NCBI GenBank assembly: GCA_013995675.1
Contig: VWRR01000014.1
Coordinates: 1 to 64,000 of the forward strand
Reading direction: 5' to 3'
Source of the DNA: Cyanidiococcus yangmingshanensis
Lineage: Eukaryota; Rhodophyta; Bangiophyceae; Cyanidiales; Cyanidiaceae
DNA: 64,000 nt
In this document: piece after piece, positions 9,514-20,469 of the stretch
Layout of the letters: every line of letters starts with the position of its first letter
Numbering within the stretch: the first letter of the stretch is position 1
Position numbers and translations under genes: made by a program
The notes under the pieces: generated by a model
The model's input: only the letters and a program-made list of their open reading frames with translations
What the model was told of the DNA's origin: nothing
The model's database searches: none

Positions 9514-11477
9514 ATGAACTCGTCGGAAAAGCAACCCGCACCCGCGGCACAAGGAGAAAGGAAGGCATTGCGGGTGCGCCCACTCTGTTTCGACTATGGA
9601 ACGATCAACGCTCTTCAGAAAGCTTCCGGCGCTCAAGAAACTTTTTGAGGGCACCAACATGCTGTCCTTCATTGCTTTTCTCCGGCTGGAAAACGATCGA
9701 AAGTGGCGGGAGACGAGCAAGAGTCAGTTGGCACGTGTGGCATAACGCGGCCGTCGATCTTGGACTTAGCACGGAGCGCGCTTCCATCATTTGGCGATGT
9801 GCGCGCATCGTGGAGGTCGACCGTCAGAGAACATTCGGGCTGACGTTGGACCTTTTTGCTGACGAAGACTCGGTTCCCTTGACACGACTAGGAGCGTTGC
9901 TGTTCTACTCGAGTGTGATTCCGCGACCAGTTTCACGTGAGGTAGATGCGGCATGGCTGGACCCTCCTACATCAACCACTATCGTTGATGATGTTTCTCA
10001 GTTTCTAAAATCGGCAACGTCACACAGTACGCAGACGACCGTGATCGATCTTCATGGTGGGGAAGTTGCAGAAAATGTTCCTATCGAGAAGGGGAGCATA
10101 AGCGACGTGGTCGCTTTGGCGACTAGGAATATGCAGAAGAATCTCGGGGCGCAAGGAGAGAGTAAGATTGGTACCGAAGGATCGTACATTGCGACGATGC
10201 GAAGAGTTCCGGCCTTCATCGAATATAACTCGACATTCGTAATCAAAATACTTGTGATATCGTTGGGTCTTTCTACGAGCCAGGGTGTTGTTTGCGCGGA
10301 CGCGCTGCCGTCTTGGCCGCCGCGATCTCGCCTCGACAGTGGCCCGCAGCAGAATGCAGCCGACGAGATCGACTGGAATGATGTTCTGATTCCTTTATCA
10401 TGTCTTGAACATCTTCGATTCATGTTCGAACTGCCGGATGTTCCATTAACGCTAGGGTGGCGCTCAATGGAGGCCGGAAACTCCTCCTCAGAGCCTTGTG
10501 TGAAATTTACCGATGCGGTTTCCTATCTCTGTGATCTCAAGGGTATCTCTATGGGCTCTTTCCCGATACAAAACGATAATCTCCCTTGGGGCCATATGAG
10601 ATCCATCGCTGGCATGAGAATCGCCGAATCTCTCTACCCGCGTCGCTGGGAAGTTTCGGCGCTGACTCGCTCGACCCTGATTAAACGTATCGAAGAAGAT
10701 GGTATTGCAGATTTGGATATCAGAGGATGCAAGGATTGTCGACTTGACTTTATCCCGCAGACTTCGACTCCTCTCCTCAACGTCATCATTGGTCAGTGTG
10801 CGGACTGCACTGTATTCATTGGTGCTTGCGAGTCTCTGACCTTGACCACGAGCGAGAGGATAATCGTAATGGCCGCAACGCGTGCAGATGTGCGAATCAT
10901 TAACTGTTTCGATTGCCAAGTTTATATCCTATGTAACGAGCGCCCGACAGTTTTTGGTGACAACAGACTTGTTTTCTTGGCACCAGCAGGGTACTATTTC
11001 GCTGATCTTGAGCAGGTTCTGAAAGCAAACTGTATCCAGCCGGATCGGAACCTGTGGAAGCTTCCGTTTGATGTCGAACGCGATGGACCGCCGCACCCTA
11101 GTGCCGTCGCGCTGCTCCCGCCGAGTGCTTACTGGCCCCCAGTACTCGCATGGAGAGGGGCGGATGATCTCCGCTCGACCCCTTGGCCAATTGAGAAAGA
11201 ATATACCGAAACGTATCAGCGAAGACTGGCGACCGTGGAGCGTCTCCGGCGCTCCGTGTGCGAAAAACTCGCTGACCGGAAAGAAGCGATGATTCGGCTG
11301 CAAGAGTTGGTGCACAGGCGATTCCGGGAATGGCTTGGCACGAACACTTGCATGCGACATGTTCATGACCTTCTTCGTATGGGGAACACTGATGTCAGCG
11401 TTCAGACCAGCTGTACAGCAAAGAATCAGATGCGCTCCCTGCGTCTGCAACAAAGCGAAGAAGAAACGGATTCATGA
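9514..11477 (+). CDS. TBCC domain-containing protein (TBCCD1-like)
   Basis: Related to tubulin-binding cofactor C and TBCCD1, which in other eukaryotes acts in centrosome, basal-body and Golgi positioning. The C-terminal half (about residues 340-470 of the long frame) has the beta-helix TBCC pattern: GCKDCRLDFI, GQCADCTVFIGACESL, INCFDCQVYI and LAPAGYYFADLE. An N-terminal SWHVWHNAAVDLGLS segment resembles the TBCCD1 N-domain. The long frame (9645-11477) begins at TTG with no early ATG. The likely start is the ATG at 9514 in another frame, whose LRVRPLCFDYG segment fits the TBCCD1 N-terminus; reaching the main frame needs two one-base shifts at about 9605-9645 and 9690-9715. Confidence 0.75.
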
Positions 11478-12318
11478 TGATCTGCTAGAAAGAGCCATCG
11501 GAGTCCAGTATTCTGGCGTTGAAAGATAAGCGAAGTGATTCACGTGCTTTTCTGAGCCCTGCTATCAAGTTGCTGGAATCGATGGATTTCCTTTTGCTTC
11601 ATATCACCCGTCGAGCGTGATCGGGACAAAAGATGCTTTAGCTGCGTTGTGTTCCCAGTGCGAGCAGCTCTTCTAAACGAGTCACTGAGACGCCTCGAAG
11701 ATGCAGCTTTGTAAACGCATGATAGCTCTTTAAGTGACACGCTTAGAAACACCTACAAAATTGATGAACATGAAATCGTCATCCTAGAGCCATCAACGTC
11801 GCCTGCAGCGCGGATGCCTCTACGTGAAATTCGGATGGCGTCGCGGTCATGGTCGCTTGAGAACATCAGCATCTCGGTCCTGCTACTGAAGACGGCTTTT
11901 GGCTTTAAACAAAGTGCCCCGTGGGACAGCTCCAATTCGATCCAGAAAAGAGTTCGATGTGAATGCAATCCAGACCAATAAGCTAAAAGGCACGATGCTT
12001 TTCTGAGGATATTATCGCCGGACCGCAAAAGAGCCTTAATGTGCATCTTTCGGAGCTTCTCCAGGTATCATTGAAAAACAACCTCAGTAAACTTTTAGAA
12101 CGAGCGGAAAAAGATCGCATCACTTTCAGCGGAGCGTCAATCCAGAAGCTGGAATGTTCTTGACTCGGATTTACGCAAAATCATCATATAGCTCGATGCG
12201 TTGGGCAGGCGCTACAAATCCCACAGTTTCTGTTTAGTGTGAAGGCCACTGGCCCCATTCGTGCGGCAGCATACACGAGTCCCAGCTGAGGCGATCTCCT
12301 CCGGGCGAATCCCTATGC
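11478..12318. other. Convergent spacer, no gene supported
   Basis: 840 bases between the stops of the TBCCD1-like gene and BCKDH E1-alpha. A plus-strand stretch at about 11740-11980 is open without an ATG and has no recognisable motif. I see nothing else. Confidence 0.4.
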
Positions 12319-13761
12319 TCAAGGATTAGGCCGGGATCTACCCACGACGTGATCTTTGTGGCGAGAAGACTGGCGTTCTAGATGCAGACGTAGACTCTCG
12401 CGCTGGCGAATCAGATGAGGAGGCATAGAACTGTATACATCACGAAACATATCAAGCGTTGGCTCTTTCTCTTCCTCTTCAGCTCGAGCGAGAGCATCAA
12501 GGACAAGACGCCTTTCGCGCTCCCGCATTGTTTGCTCCTCTGAAGATGACACATTCAAAAAACGTCCTAGGCGAGCGATGGGATCTGCATGGCGCATAAA
12601 GTAATCGATCTCCTCTGGAGACCGATATTGAGAAGAATCATCTGAGGTTGAGTGATGGCCGCCTCTGTAGGTCAAGAGCTCCATCAGCACTGGACGTTTT
12701 GTGCTTGCGATCCGCTGTCGAGACCGCTTGACCGCCACATAAACTGCCAGTGCGTCATTTCCGTCACAGCGAATAGCGTCCATTCCGTAGCCGCAGGCCC
12801 TTCTTGCAATGCCATCGCCACGGAACTGTTCGGCTGCAGGTGTGGAGATCGCATAACCGTTGTTTCGGCATATAAAAAGCACGGGGCAGTCCAGCGTGGA
12901 AGCGAAATTCATCGCTGCGTGAAAATCGCCTTCGCTTGCGGCACCTTCTCCAAAGTAACAGGCAGCAATGCGGTTGCCCTCCAGTTTGAGCGCATAGGCT
13001 GCGCCGACAGCGTGGGGAATTTGGGTCGCAAGAGTTGATGATATCGTGTGGAAATGCATATCTTTTCTTCCATAGTGTATAGGCATTTGATGGCCACGTG
13101 CAGGCTCTTTGTTGGTGCTGCAGCACTGTTGGCAAAAGTCATCGTACGAGTATCCGCGCCAGAGCAAAACTCCTTGTTCTCGATACTGGGCGAAAACTTC
13201 ATCATCGTTCTCTAAGGCCGCTGCTGACGCGACAACAGCAGCCTCCTCACAGAACGACGTCAGATAGAAAGAAATACGACCTTGTCGTTGAGCCGAGAAG
13301 AGTATCGAGTCCATCACATTCAGTGAAACCATGCAGTTGTAGATCCTCCGCAGAACCGACTCATCTACGGGCGGCTCCAGTTTCTTGAGATCTACCCCTC
13401 CAACCAGCCTTCCCTGCTCATTGATGAGACGAAAAGCTGCTACTGGTGGCATTTTAGCGGCCTCTTCGAACTGAATGCGACTTGTGTACGGCGCTGCCGA
13501 GGCCCCTGGAAAGTGGACTTCGCCGTCGGGGGAAAACCACCCCGCAGGCCCTTGTACGTCCTTTGGCGATAGAGTCTTGTTGGGTGAAACGCTCAATTTG
13601 TTCTTGGACGAAAACTTTCGCTCCATCGGGGCCTGCTGAACCGAGAAGACTCGTCCAAGACGAATAGTCGACCACCGTTCCGCAACGCGCTCTGGAAGCA
13701 ACGACAACGTCCTCTCCAGTGCCAAAACGCCTCCGAGCGCTGCAGTCCAGAAGCGCGACAT
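12319..13761 (-). CDS. BCKDHA: Branched-chain 2-oxoacid dehydrogenase E1 subunit alpha
   Basis: Thiamin-dependent E1 alpha chain of the mitochondrial complex that decarboxylates the keto acids of Leu, Ile and Val (EC 1.2.4.4). Motifs: IPHAVGAAYALKLEGN, the thiamin diphosphate fold GEGAASEGDFHAAMNF to CRNNGYAIS, and the loop RGGHHSTSDDSSQYRSPEE, which matches the phosphorylation loop of the animal enzyme and separates it from pyruvate dehydrogenase. The frame is open from an ATG at 14034, but the family is about 440-480 residues, so I prefer the ATG at 13761 (480 residues). That start gives MSRFWTAALGG and a basic mitochondrial presequence. Confidence 0.92.
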   Translation of the reverse strand: MSRFWTAALGGVLALERTLSLLPERVAERWSTIRLGRVFSVQQAPMERKFSSKNKLSVSPNKTLSPKDVQGPAGWFSPDGEVHFPGASAAPYTSRIQFEEAAKMPPVAAFRLINEQGRLVGGVDLKKLEPPVDESVLRRIYNCMVSLNVMDSILFSAQRQGRISFYLTSFCEEAAVVASAAALENDDEVFAQYREQGVLLWRGYSYDDFCQQCCSTNKEPARGHQMPIHYGRKDMHFHTISSTLATQIPHAVGAAYALKLEGNRIAACYFGEGAASEGDFHAAMNFASTLDCPVLFICRNNGYAISTPAAEQFRGDGIARRACGYGMDAIRCDGNDALAVYVAVKRSRQRIASTKRPVLMELLTYRGGHHSTSDDSSQYRSPEEIDYFMRHADPIARLGRFLNVSSSEEQTMRERERRLVLDALARAEEEEKEPTLDMFRDVYSSMPPHLIRQRESLRLHLERQSSRHKDHVVGRSRPNP

Positions 13762-14707
13762 CAGCGCACCCACCGTATGCAGCAAACACTCAGAGAGAGA
13801 TAGGGGTCTGAGGTTTTGCCTGCAAGGACAGAACACGGCAGCTACGGTGCCCAGTAGAAGCAAAAGATCTAACTGCGTTGAGATTGATGCCATGGCTGTT
13901 TGACGGCCGCGCGAGCCATCTTTCTGTTCGAACACGGTGAGCGGTCGCACTGAGACGTGTTCCCAGAACTTGTGGCGCCAAGCATCTAGTTTAAGGTCAG
14001 CGGGGAAAAGGCTCCAAAATCCTAGCGATGCCATCGAATCGGATGGTCGGCACTGCTGGGACTAGGGTGGCAGAGCCGACCACGGAACTCGCTATGTCGA
14101 CAATACGCGATCCGAGATGTGTCTCCGAAACCCAAATTTGCATAAACCTCGACCTGTCTTGATTTCGCGGATCACAGGAGAAGTACGGTCCCCTCCAGTG
14201 GCGAATGCGTTTCAGAGTAGAGCCACTCCATGAAAAATCAACGAAGTTGCCAACCCATGCGCGAGAGCGCTGCGGGGTGCATTATCCACATGTTTCTCGG
14301 GGCAGTGACCTCGAGGCAGCAGCGCCCAGCATCCCGTGACATAGCTCTGTAGAGAGTCCAGGCCCTGATTGCGAAAAAAAACTTACCGGCAGACCATAAT
14401 TCATGGAGAAGATGCGATGAATAAGCCTCGTCAAGCCCAATGGATGGTGGCTTCCGGCATGCTGTCGTTGAAGCGGCGTCTGCGCCGACGCAGTGATGTT
14501 TGGGTCAATAAAACGCACGGGTCTGAAAACCAGTGCGCGGTATCTGCTTACGCGGCTTTCCGCCCCTTGTCCGCTTTTGCAGAGATCTCAGGACAAAGTT
14601 TCCCGTTTGAGCTTGCCAAAGACGACGATTGAGCTATCGCAGAGCGGTACACCAGACCTCTCACGCGTAGCTTCCCCCAAGGCGGCTTCGAATCTTGGCC
14701 ACGCTCG
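13762..14707. other. Divergent spacer between BCKDHA and adenine deaminase
   Basis: About 950 bases. The BCKDHA frame stays open upstream to 14034, so a longer presequence is possible. A 72-codon plus-strand frame from an ATG at 14417 to 14632 lies just upstream of the deaminase; its basic, motif-free product is not convincing. Confidence 0.4.
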
Positions 14708-15847
14708 ATGAACCATCTGACGAAACCATCGGTTGTGCAACTTGTCCCCGAAGCGCTGCACGCTGACGAACAGTTTCTCGGCTTTCTCGCGACGAGAGTA
14801 CCGAAAACAGAGCTGCACCTGCATATTGAAGGAACTCTGGAGCCTGAGCTCGCTTTTCAGCTGGCCAAAAAGCACGATCTGCATGGGCTCCTCTCCAAGT
14901 ACCAGTACTCCGTAGAACGGATACAGGAGTCGTATCAGTTCGAGGACTTGCAATCGTTTCTCGACCTCTACTATGATTTTATGCAAGTCCTCCAGGATTC
15001 AGAAGATTTTTTTCGACTGACTTTGACATATTTAGAGAGAGCTCGGTCGCAAAACATATGTCATGTCGAGATTTTTTTCGATGGTCCTTTTCATGTGAAG
15101 CGCGGAATAGCGTTGTCCACTGTCATCGACGGTATTCGAGCTGCGCTCGAGTACGGCGAAACGCACTGGAGGTTTACTTGGCGCCTAATTATGTGCCTCC
15201 AACGAGAACTGTCTCCGACCGATGCCTTGCAATGTGTTCGCGAGCTCGCTCCTTTCCGCCCGTGGCTACACGGCATTGGCCTCGATGGGGCCGAGTTTCC
15301 AAACCCTCCAGATCGTTTCTCAGCGGCTTTTGAGCTTGCGCGCTCTATGGGTCTGCGCTGTGTAGCTCATGCGGGTGAGGAGGGGCCACCAGAGTACATC
15401 AGAATGGCGCTCGATTCGCTGCAAGTGGAACGAATCGACCATGGGGTTCAAGTAACGAAAGACCCAACGCTGCTTGAGCTGCTGCGGGCGACGCAAATTC
15501 CGCTAACTGTCTGTCCATTATCTAATCTGCGTCTCCATGTAGTAGATAGTCTGTCCGAGCATCCCTTGAGGCAGCTTCTTGACGATGGTCTCTGCGTGAC
15601 GCTGAACTCGGATGACCCAGCCTATTTTGGCGGCTACCTCAACGAGAATTTTACGGTCATGATCCGCGAGAACGGTCTTCGATGCGCGCATGTGGCGGCA
15701 CTGCTGCAAAACTCGTTCGTCGCGTCTTTTCTGGACACGGATGAGTGTCAGCGCTATCTCCATGAACAGTCATCTGCTATCGCCAAGAGCGTACAAGACT
15801 GGCAGAACGGCAGTGACCGTCATGTTGAGCTCTCCTCAACGCGATGA
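14708..15847 (+). CDS. Adenine deaminase (adenine aminohydrolase, AAH1 type)
   Basis: Metal-dependent hydrolase of the adenosine deaminase superfamily that converts adenine to hypoxanthine in purine salvage (EC 3.5.4.2). The 379 residues from the ATG cover the full TIM barrel: HLHIEG with metal ligands His37 and His39, HAGEEGPPEYI with His221 and Glu224, RIDHGV with His245, and LNSDDPAYFGG with Asp302. The HAGEEGPP and CPLSNLRLHVV motifs are characteristic of the fungal AAH1 adenine deaminases rather than of adenosine deaminase. A related N6-modified-AMP deaminase cannot be fully excluded. No presequence, so probably cytosolic. Confidence 0.88.
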   Translation: MNHLTKPSVVQLVPEALHADEQFLGFLATRVPKTELHLHIEGTLEPELAFQLAKKHDLHGLLSKYQYSVERIQESYQFEDLQSFLDLYYDFMQVLQDSEDFFRLTLTYLERARSQNICHVEIFFDGPFHVKRGIALSTVIDGIRAALEYGETHWRFTWRLIMCLQRELSPTDALQCVRELAPFRPWLHGIGLDGAEFPNPPDRFSAAFELARSMGLRCVAHAGEEGPPEYIRMALDSLQVERIDHGVQVTKDPTLLELLRATQIPLTVCPLSNLRLHVVDSLSEHPLRQLLDDGLCVTLNSDDPAYFGGYLNENFTVMIRENGLRCAHVAALLQNSFVASFLDTDECQRYLHEQSSAIAKSVQDWQNGSDRHVELSSTR

Positions 15848-16093
15848 GGCTCTCGATCTGTTCAAAGCATTCATTTCCGCAACTCTGAGGAGTGCGTCTG
15901 GATCAATCCAAGCCAGCGCAGCAGCAGAAGAGACTGTGTCCCTGCACCACGGCGGGTTTCAGTGTGTTCAGGAGCACCCGCGCGCGGCTTTTTCGTGCTA
16001 GGTGCTGAGTTCGTGCTCTTAGCGGTCACTGCCGACTGGATTCAACCAAAAAGGCATCTAATAAAGGCTAATACACAGAGAAGCTCCATTTGA

Positions 16094-17048
16094 CTAAACC
16101 CATTTCATGACAAGTATGAGAAACAGGACGACACAGCCCAGAGCGAGTACGAGCGTGCAGTAGTGGATCCATCCCCTTTTCTGCGTCCGCCGAGCTTGCT
16201 GTAGCTGTCGTAGCGCTCGCTCAGCCTGGATATCAGATTGCTCTATATTGTAATCGATTCGGTCAATAACAGTTCCTTGTTCGATCACCAGAGTGGCGAG
16301 GTCTCGCATGATGCCAGAGAGCTCCTCGATGGACCGAGCGATTCGGCGGGCCTCTTCATATCGCGCGCCTGCATGCGTCTCTGCGTGTCGCCAAAGCGCC
16401 AATTGTTTCGCATTAAATCCGGGGTCGAAAGCGTTCTCCTGCTCGAGCTGGTGGTCTCTAGAGTCGTTTGCGGAACCAACGGCCCATGACCTCCCTGCAT
16501 CATCCATATCCAGTGCAGATGCATTTTCCGCCTCCACTTTTCGCAGTCGCTCCAAATACCGCCGCTGCTCTCGTCGAAAACGCACGCTAAGCTCTTGGAC
16601 TTCCATCGCATGCTTTCGCTGTATGTTCTCCCGAATCCGTCGTTCTGGTCTTGAAAGACTCACCTCGTGGACATGCTCGCTGAGCTGACGCACTTTGGCT
16701 TCGACGCTCTGGAACAATCTTGCAATTTCTGCTGTCTTCTGATCAACAGCATGTTCTTCCTCGCTTTTATCAGCAAACTCTGGTAGCAGAAGCCTCTTTC
16801 GCAAACTTTCCAGCTCTTCCGAGACCCAGCCGTATGGTGGTGATATCGTCTGCGATGGCCTCGTGGAGATCGACCCACTGTGGAGGCAACTCAGCCGCCT
16901 CTCGGAAATTTTTGAGGCCGTCGGTTGTGAGAACGGCGTTTTGATTCCCAGCTGAGCCAAAAACTCCGTGAGCGTTTGGTTCACCGAGAGCGAGTCGAGC
17001 TTCTGCTCGGTACCGCTTAAAGACAGTGGTACGGTCGCGACTTGTCAT
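16094..17048 (-). CDS. Syntaxin-16 / Tlg2-type Qa-SNARE, frameshifted
   Basis: Membrane-anchored Qa-SNARE of the trans-Golgi/endosome. The C-terminal part has the SNARE motif with the family signature VIEQGTVIDRIDYNIEQ and a tail anchor YCTLVLALGCVVLFLILVMKWV at the very end. The N-terminus lies in another frame from the ATG at 17048 and includes LPPQWVDLHEAIADDITTIR, which matches the Tlg2 N-peptide region. Homology switches frame near 16825: dropping one G from the run there yields DITTIRLVSEELESL in register with syntaxin 16. The downstream frame has only a GTG at 16984, so the 17048 start is preferred. About 317 residues in total. The DENR gene starts 282 bases away on the other strand. 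Confidence 0.85.
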
Positions 17049-17329
17049 CCAGTGAAGGAGTGCCGTGAGAGACTCTCCTCTCTGTTGTGCAAGCAGAAGC
17101 AGCCGCCACGGCTTGTTCAGAAAAGTAGCGTAGTTCCTCTGGGCTGACAGAGAGCTACGTGATGCGACAGCTCGGAAACCTCCGACGGCAACAAAAAACG
17201 AAAACCGTCATACAAAACGCGAATTTCGCTGCCGGCCCAAAAAAATGCGGAAACGACGCGGAACGATCATGTCGCTGAGCAAAACGCAAGCAGCAAACGC
17301 TTTGCCGTTCCAACGTTTCAACGGGACTC

Positions 17330-18178
17330 ATGGAGGACTCGACATCAGACGGAGAGAAACGCGGTGAAGTAGAGCGATCTGAAGGGCTCGTAGCGACAGA
17401 ATTAGACGACGCTACGGAGAGTCCTGCAAGGAACACGCGGGATCCGCGATATCCTTTGCAGACTGAATATGCACCGTGTGGTTGGCCCCCAGAATACTGT
17501 GAGTTTCACACAAAAGAGGAACTGCAATCTTGTCTGCCGTGGTTATTGGATCACTATCCAGAATGGTTTGAACCAATTCACCCCGGGAGAGGCACCGAAG
17601 CAGCGCTTGCTGAGACAAAAACCTATCCAGAAACCCTTCGAAACGGCTTGGGGGACGCATCTATTGACTATAGTGCGTTTGCGAACTATTTTGCCGAGCT
17701 GAAAGTGACTGCACAAGAACGCGCTGTTGAGCCACCGTCAGTGAAGGCTCCAGCGAAATCCTCAGGCGGGAAACAGAAAACGGGTAGAACCCCAGAGATC
17801 GTTATTCAAGTTAGTAAAGTCAAAGGCAACAAACAGATGACGGCAGTGTACGGTCTTGGGGCCTTCATTGACAAGGCATGCATGAAGGACTTGGCCAAGG
17901 CCTGCAAGAAGCGCTTCAGCTGTGGGGCCACTGTGACACGAACGGAGGCGCATGGAGAGACGCTGGAAATCCAAGGAGATCGAGCAAGCGAGATAGCTGA
18001 ATGGATTCGGGACGACTTCTCTTTACCGCCTGATCGAATATTTTTTTGCGTTAAGCGGAGACTTGAAGAACAAACAGGCAGCCTTTTAATGAGTGGCACG
18101 CCCGAATTTTCGGAATATGCAGCAAAGATTGTGAACACTACAGCAATTTTCACTGGATTGCTTTGCTCAGCGGTATGA
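17330..18178 (+). CDS. DENR: Density-regulated protein DENR (Tma22) with SUI1 domain
   Basis: Partner of MCTS1 in ribosome recycling and translation re-initiation. The 282-residue product has the N-terminal Cys-containing region YAPCGWPPEYCEFH to CLPWLLDHYPEWF (47-80), which is the DENR zinc-binding region. It is followed by an SUI1/eIF1-like domain from about residue 155 (IVIQVSKVKGNKQMTAVYGL, KKRFSCGATV, LEIQGDRASEIAEWI). About 40 residues after the SUI1 fold are not typical of the family. The ATG at 17330 fits, and the gene is divergent from syntaxin-16. No MCTS1 gene is visible in this window. Confidence 0.9.
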   Translation: MEDSTSDGEKRGEVERSEGLVATELDDATESPARNTRDPRYPLQTEYAPCGWPPEYCEFHTKEELQSCLPWLLDHYPEWFEPIHPGRGTEAALAETKTYPETLRNGLGDASIDYSAFANYFAELKVTAQERAVEPPSVKAPAKSSGGKQKTGRTPEIVIQVSKVKGNKQMTAVYGLGAFIDKACMKDLAKACKKRFSCGATVTRTEAHGETLEIQGDRASEIAEWIRDDFSLPPDRIFFCVKRRLEEQTGSLLMSGTPEFSEYAAKIVNTTAIFTGLLCSAV

Positions 18179-18589
18179 GGTGCCGCTGTACTCTTGGTAT
18201 GGGTCAAAAGAAGCCGAATGCACTGCTGGATATATGCTCTGGCGAATGCGCTGCTGGAGCATCGAGTCGCACGAAAGCAGCTAGACATAGCCGCGGCCCC
18301 GGGGACCCGGAGCGCGTTCCCATGAACAGTGGGCAGGACACGTGTTTCGACACAGCACTCGTGGAAAGATGGGTGGCCCATGGACATCATAATGCATAGT
18401 GCTGCGCAGCGACTCCAGGGGCAGTTGGGAAGCGATGCAGTCTCGCGGAGGCAATTTGCTTCAGAAGCAGATGCTTGTTAAAACCCTTCCTCAACTGGAT
18501 CTAACCGTCAACTGAGTTTGCACTTTAGATACGGACCAGTCGTTTCCGGTCATGCGCTCTGAGCGGAAACGAGTTTTATAATCTGAAGT

Positions 18590-18808
18590 ATGCTTGTCAA
18601 GCTTTTGTTTGGAGATTGGAATTCAGAGCGGCGGGTTCTCATCAGTACTGACGCCTGGGATCTGCAGAAAAAAACAGGCGAAATGGAGTTAATGGGGGAA
18701 CATCGACATGTTTGCTTCCATTCTGACCCGTCGACTGGAGTGCACGCTTTCAGATCCGCGTCGAAAATGAAGGATGCTCTACAATTTGTATTAGGCGATT
18801 CTTTCTGA
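18590..18808 (+). CDS. Hypothetical small protein
   Basis: ATG-started frame of 72 residues with balanced, protein-like composition, for example WDLQKKTGEMELMGEHRHVC. No recognised motif, membrane segment or signal peptide. It stands alone between DENR and the next plus-strand gene; it could equally be chance. Confidence 0.25.
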   Translation: MLVKLLFGDWNSERRVLISTDAWDLQKKTGEMELMGEHRHVCFHSDPSTGVHAFRSASKMKDALQFVLGDSF

Positions 18809-19283
18809 ATTTCCTTGAAGCGACTACTTGGCGTGAACTCTGGTTTTGGGGCCCCAGCATACAATCAGACAGCGGGAACGAATTGTTTCTAACGATGAAC
18901 GGATCTAGCGTGGGTACGAGTATCCATGACTCCTGCGAAGGCTCCAGCGCCCTCGAACCAACGTCTTCCTGGATTTATGTTCGCGATCAAGCGGAGCATA
19001 TGGGCTTGACGCTAGCGGCATTCCGCAGGGGCATCACAGCACTTGCACTGTATACCTCTGCGCGAGGAATGTTCTGTGATAAAATGCATGCTCTTGTCTA
19101 GTGATAAATTTGCGGCTAAATTGCCTTGCAAATATCGCGAATGAATAACTTTTACATGACAAGCAAAGTAAGAGACGCGCAGGCCTCAATTCGAATAGGC
19201 ACTGCCATCGAAACGTGTCCTCGGGATCACTTTGAGTGATCTCGCCCGCTCGCAATTGGCGAGATAGAGATAGCTGTTTGAGA

Positions 19284-19987
19284 CTATGCAGGTGCTTTTT
19301 CCTCGACTTTTATCGTTGAGCTCCTCTTGGGCGGTCTACCACGTCTGCTACGTGTTGCTGAAGCTCGAGGCTGCTCTGAGACGTGACTTGATTGTGCTTG
19401 TTCGGCATCCCGTTTTTCCACTGAAGAGGAAAACATATCTAGACCAGAGGTCCTCGAGCTCGATCTGTTTGCAACGCGCTCCATGTGCTCACCTGTATGT
19501 TCCGCGCTATGAAGGCCTTCGGGTTGCTTGGTATGCAAAAGTCTTTCTGCTGCGCTCAGACGTCGGCGCAGATATAGCACCGTGACTGCAAGTAGCGCTG
19601 CCTGTGACGCCGTAGGAAATCCATACCTCAGGATATGCCCTAGCGATTTCAAGAGTCCCTAGCTCCTGTTTCTGTGCCAGATCCTTGACGAGGCTTTCAG
19701 TCTTCGAACCCTTCTGTCCGAAGGGTGGGTGCCGCTCCTCATAGTCCCTGGCGTTGGTTTCCAGCGGACTACAGAGCACCACCCTCAAACCGCAGCAAAA
19801 GCTTCTCAGGTGGCCGCTTGTTCCCCCTGAGAGCGACCAGGACCACATAATACGGACACTGATTTGTGAGGAGAAACTAACTGAGTTTCGCACGCCCCGT
19901 TACATATGTTGTATCGCTGACCGCTAAGCTCCAAGTCCAAATTGCGGCTCGGTAAAATGTTCTGTGCCGCGAGAGTTTCGTAACCAT
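19284..19987 (-). CDS. Possible small membrane/AT-hook protein spread over three frames
   Basis: Coding-like segments follow each other on the minus strand in successive frames. A basic leader starts from the ATG at 19987. A middle part includes SLVKDLAQKQELGTLEIARAY. The C-terminal part has one hydrophobic segment (ASQAALLAVTVLYLRRRL) and ends in RRGRPPKRS, an AT-hook-like motif. The C-terminal frame has no ATG of its own. Joining them needs one-base shifts of the kind seen in known genes nearby, so this may be a genuine but frameshifted gene. No family recognised. Confidence 0.3.
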
Positions 19988-20469
19988 TTCGGTTCAAGGG
20001 CGCTTAGTGAGCGCGCCTGACATGTATGTGGACTTGGGCGAAATTTCAAAAGTTCCTTGAGGATGGAGCTTTTTTTAATCAAGACGGCTTCAAGCCGCCC
20101 TGGTTTGTCAACATAGTCGAACTCTGGGGCAGTAACTCAGGCGTTCTTGATCCCTCTGGGACAGACTGTTTTGTGGCTTTTCGTGCTCCGTGTAGTGGCT
20201 CTGTTCTTAAACTGCTTCTGGAAATGTCGCGACGTTTCCACTCGAAGCGTCGTGCTTGCAGATGGCCACTCGGAAGACAGGATTGCGGACTCAGCCTGGG
20301 GCGCGGACTCCCACTCCGTTCGACTGCGCCTGGGAAGCGCCGACCGGGATGCCCTTCCCGTCACAACTGATGCTCCACGCAGCAGCGAAGCTCGAAAAGA
20401 GCTCCCCAAGTAGGGCCACTACCTAGAGATATCAATCGGTCACCTGGAAGGAGCAGCATCAAAGCGCGT

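Larger units (their letters stand above)
18179..20469. other. Long region without a recognised gene
   Basis: About 2.3 kb. It contains a 72-codon ATG frame at 18590-18808 (+), a 68-codon frame at 18895-19101 (+) and a multi-frame minus-strand coding-like stretch at 19284-19987 listed separately. The last 450 bases hold short plus-strand frames that might contribute the N-terminus of the fucosyltransferase-like gene. None has a family motif. Confidence 0.35.
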
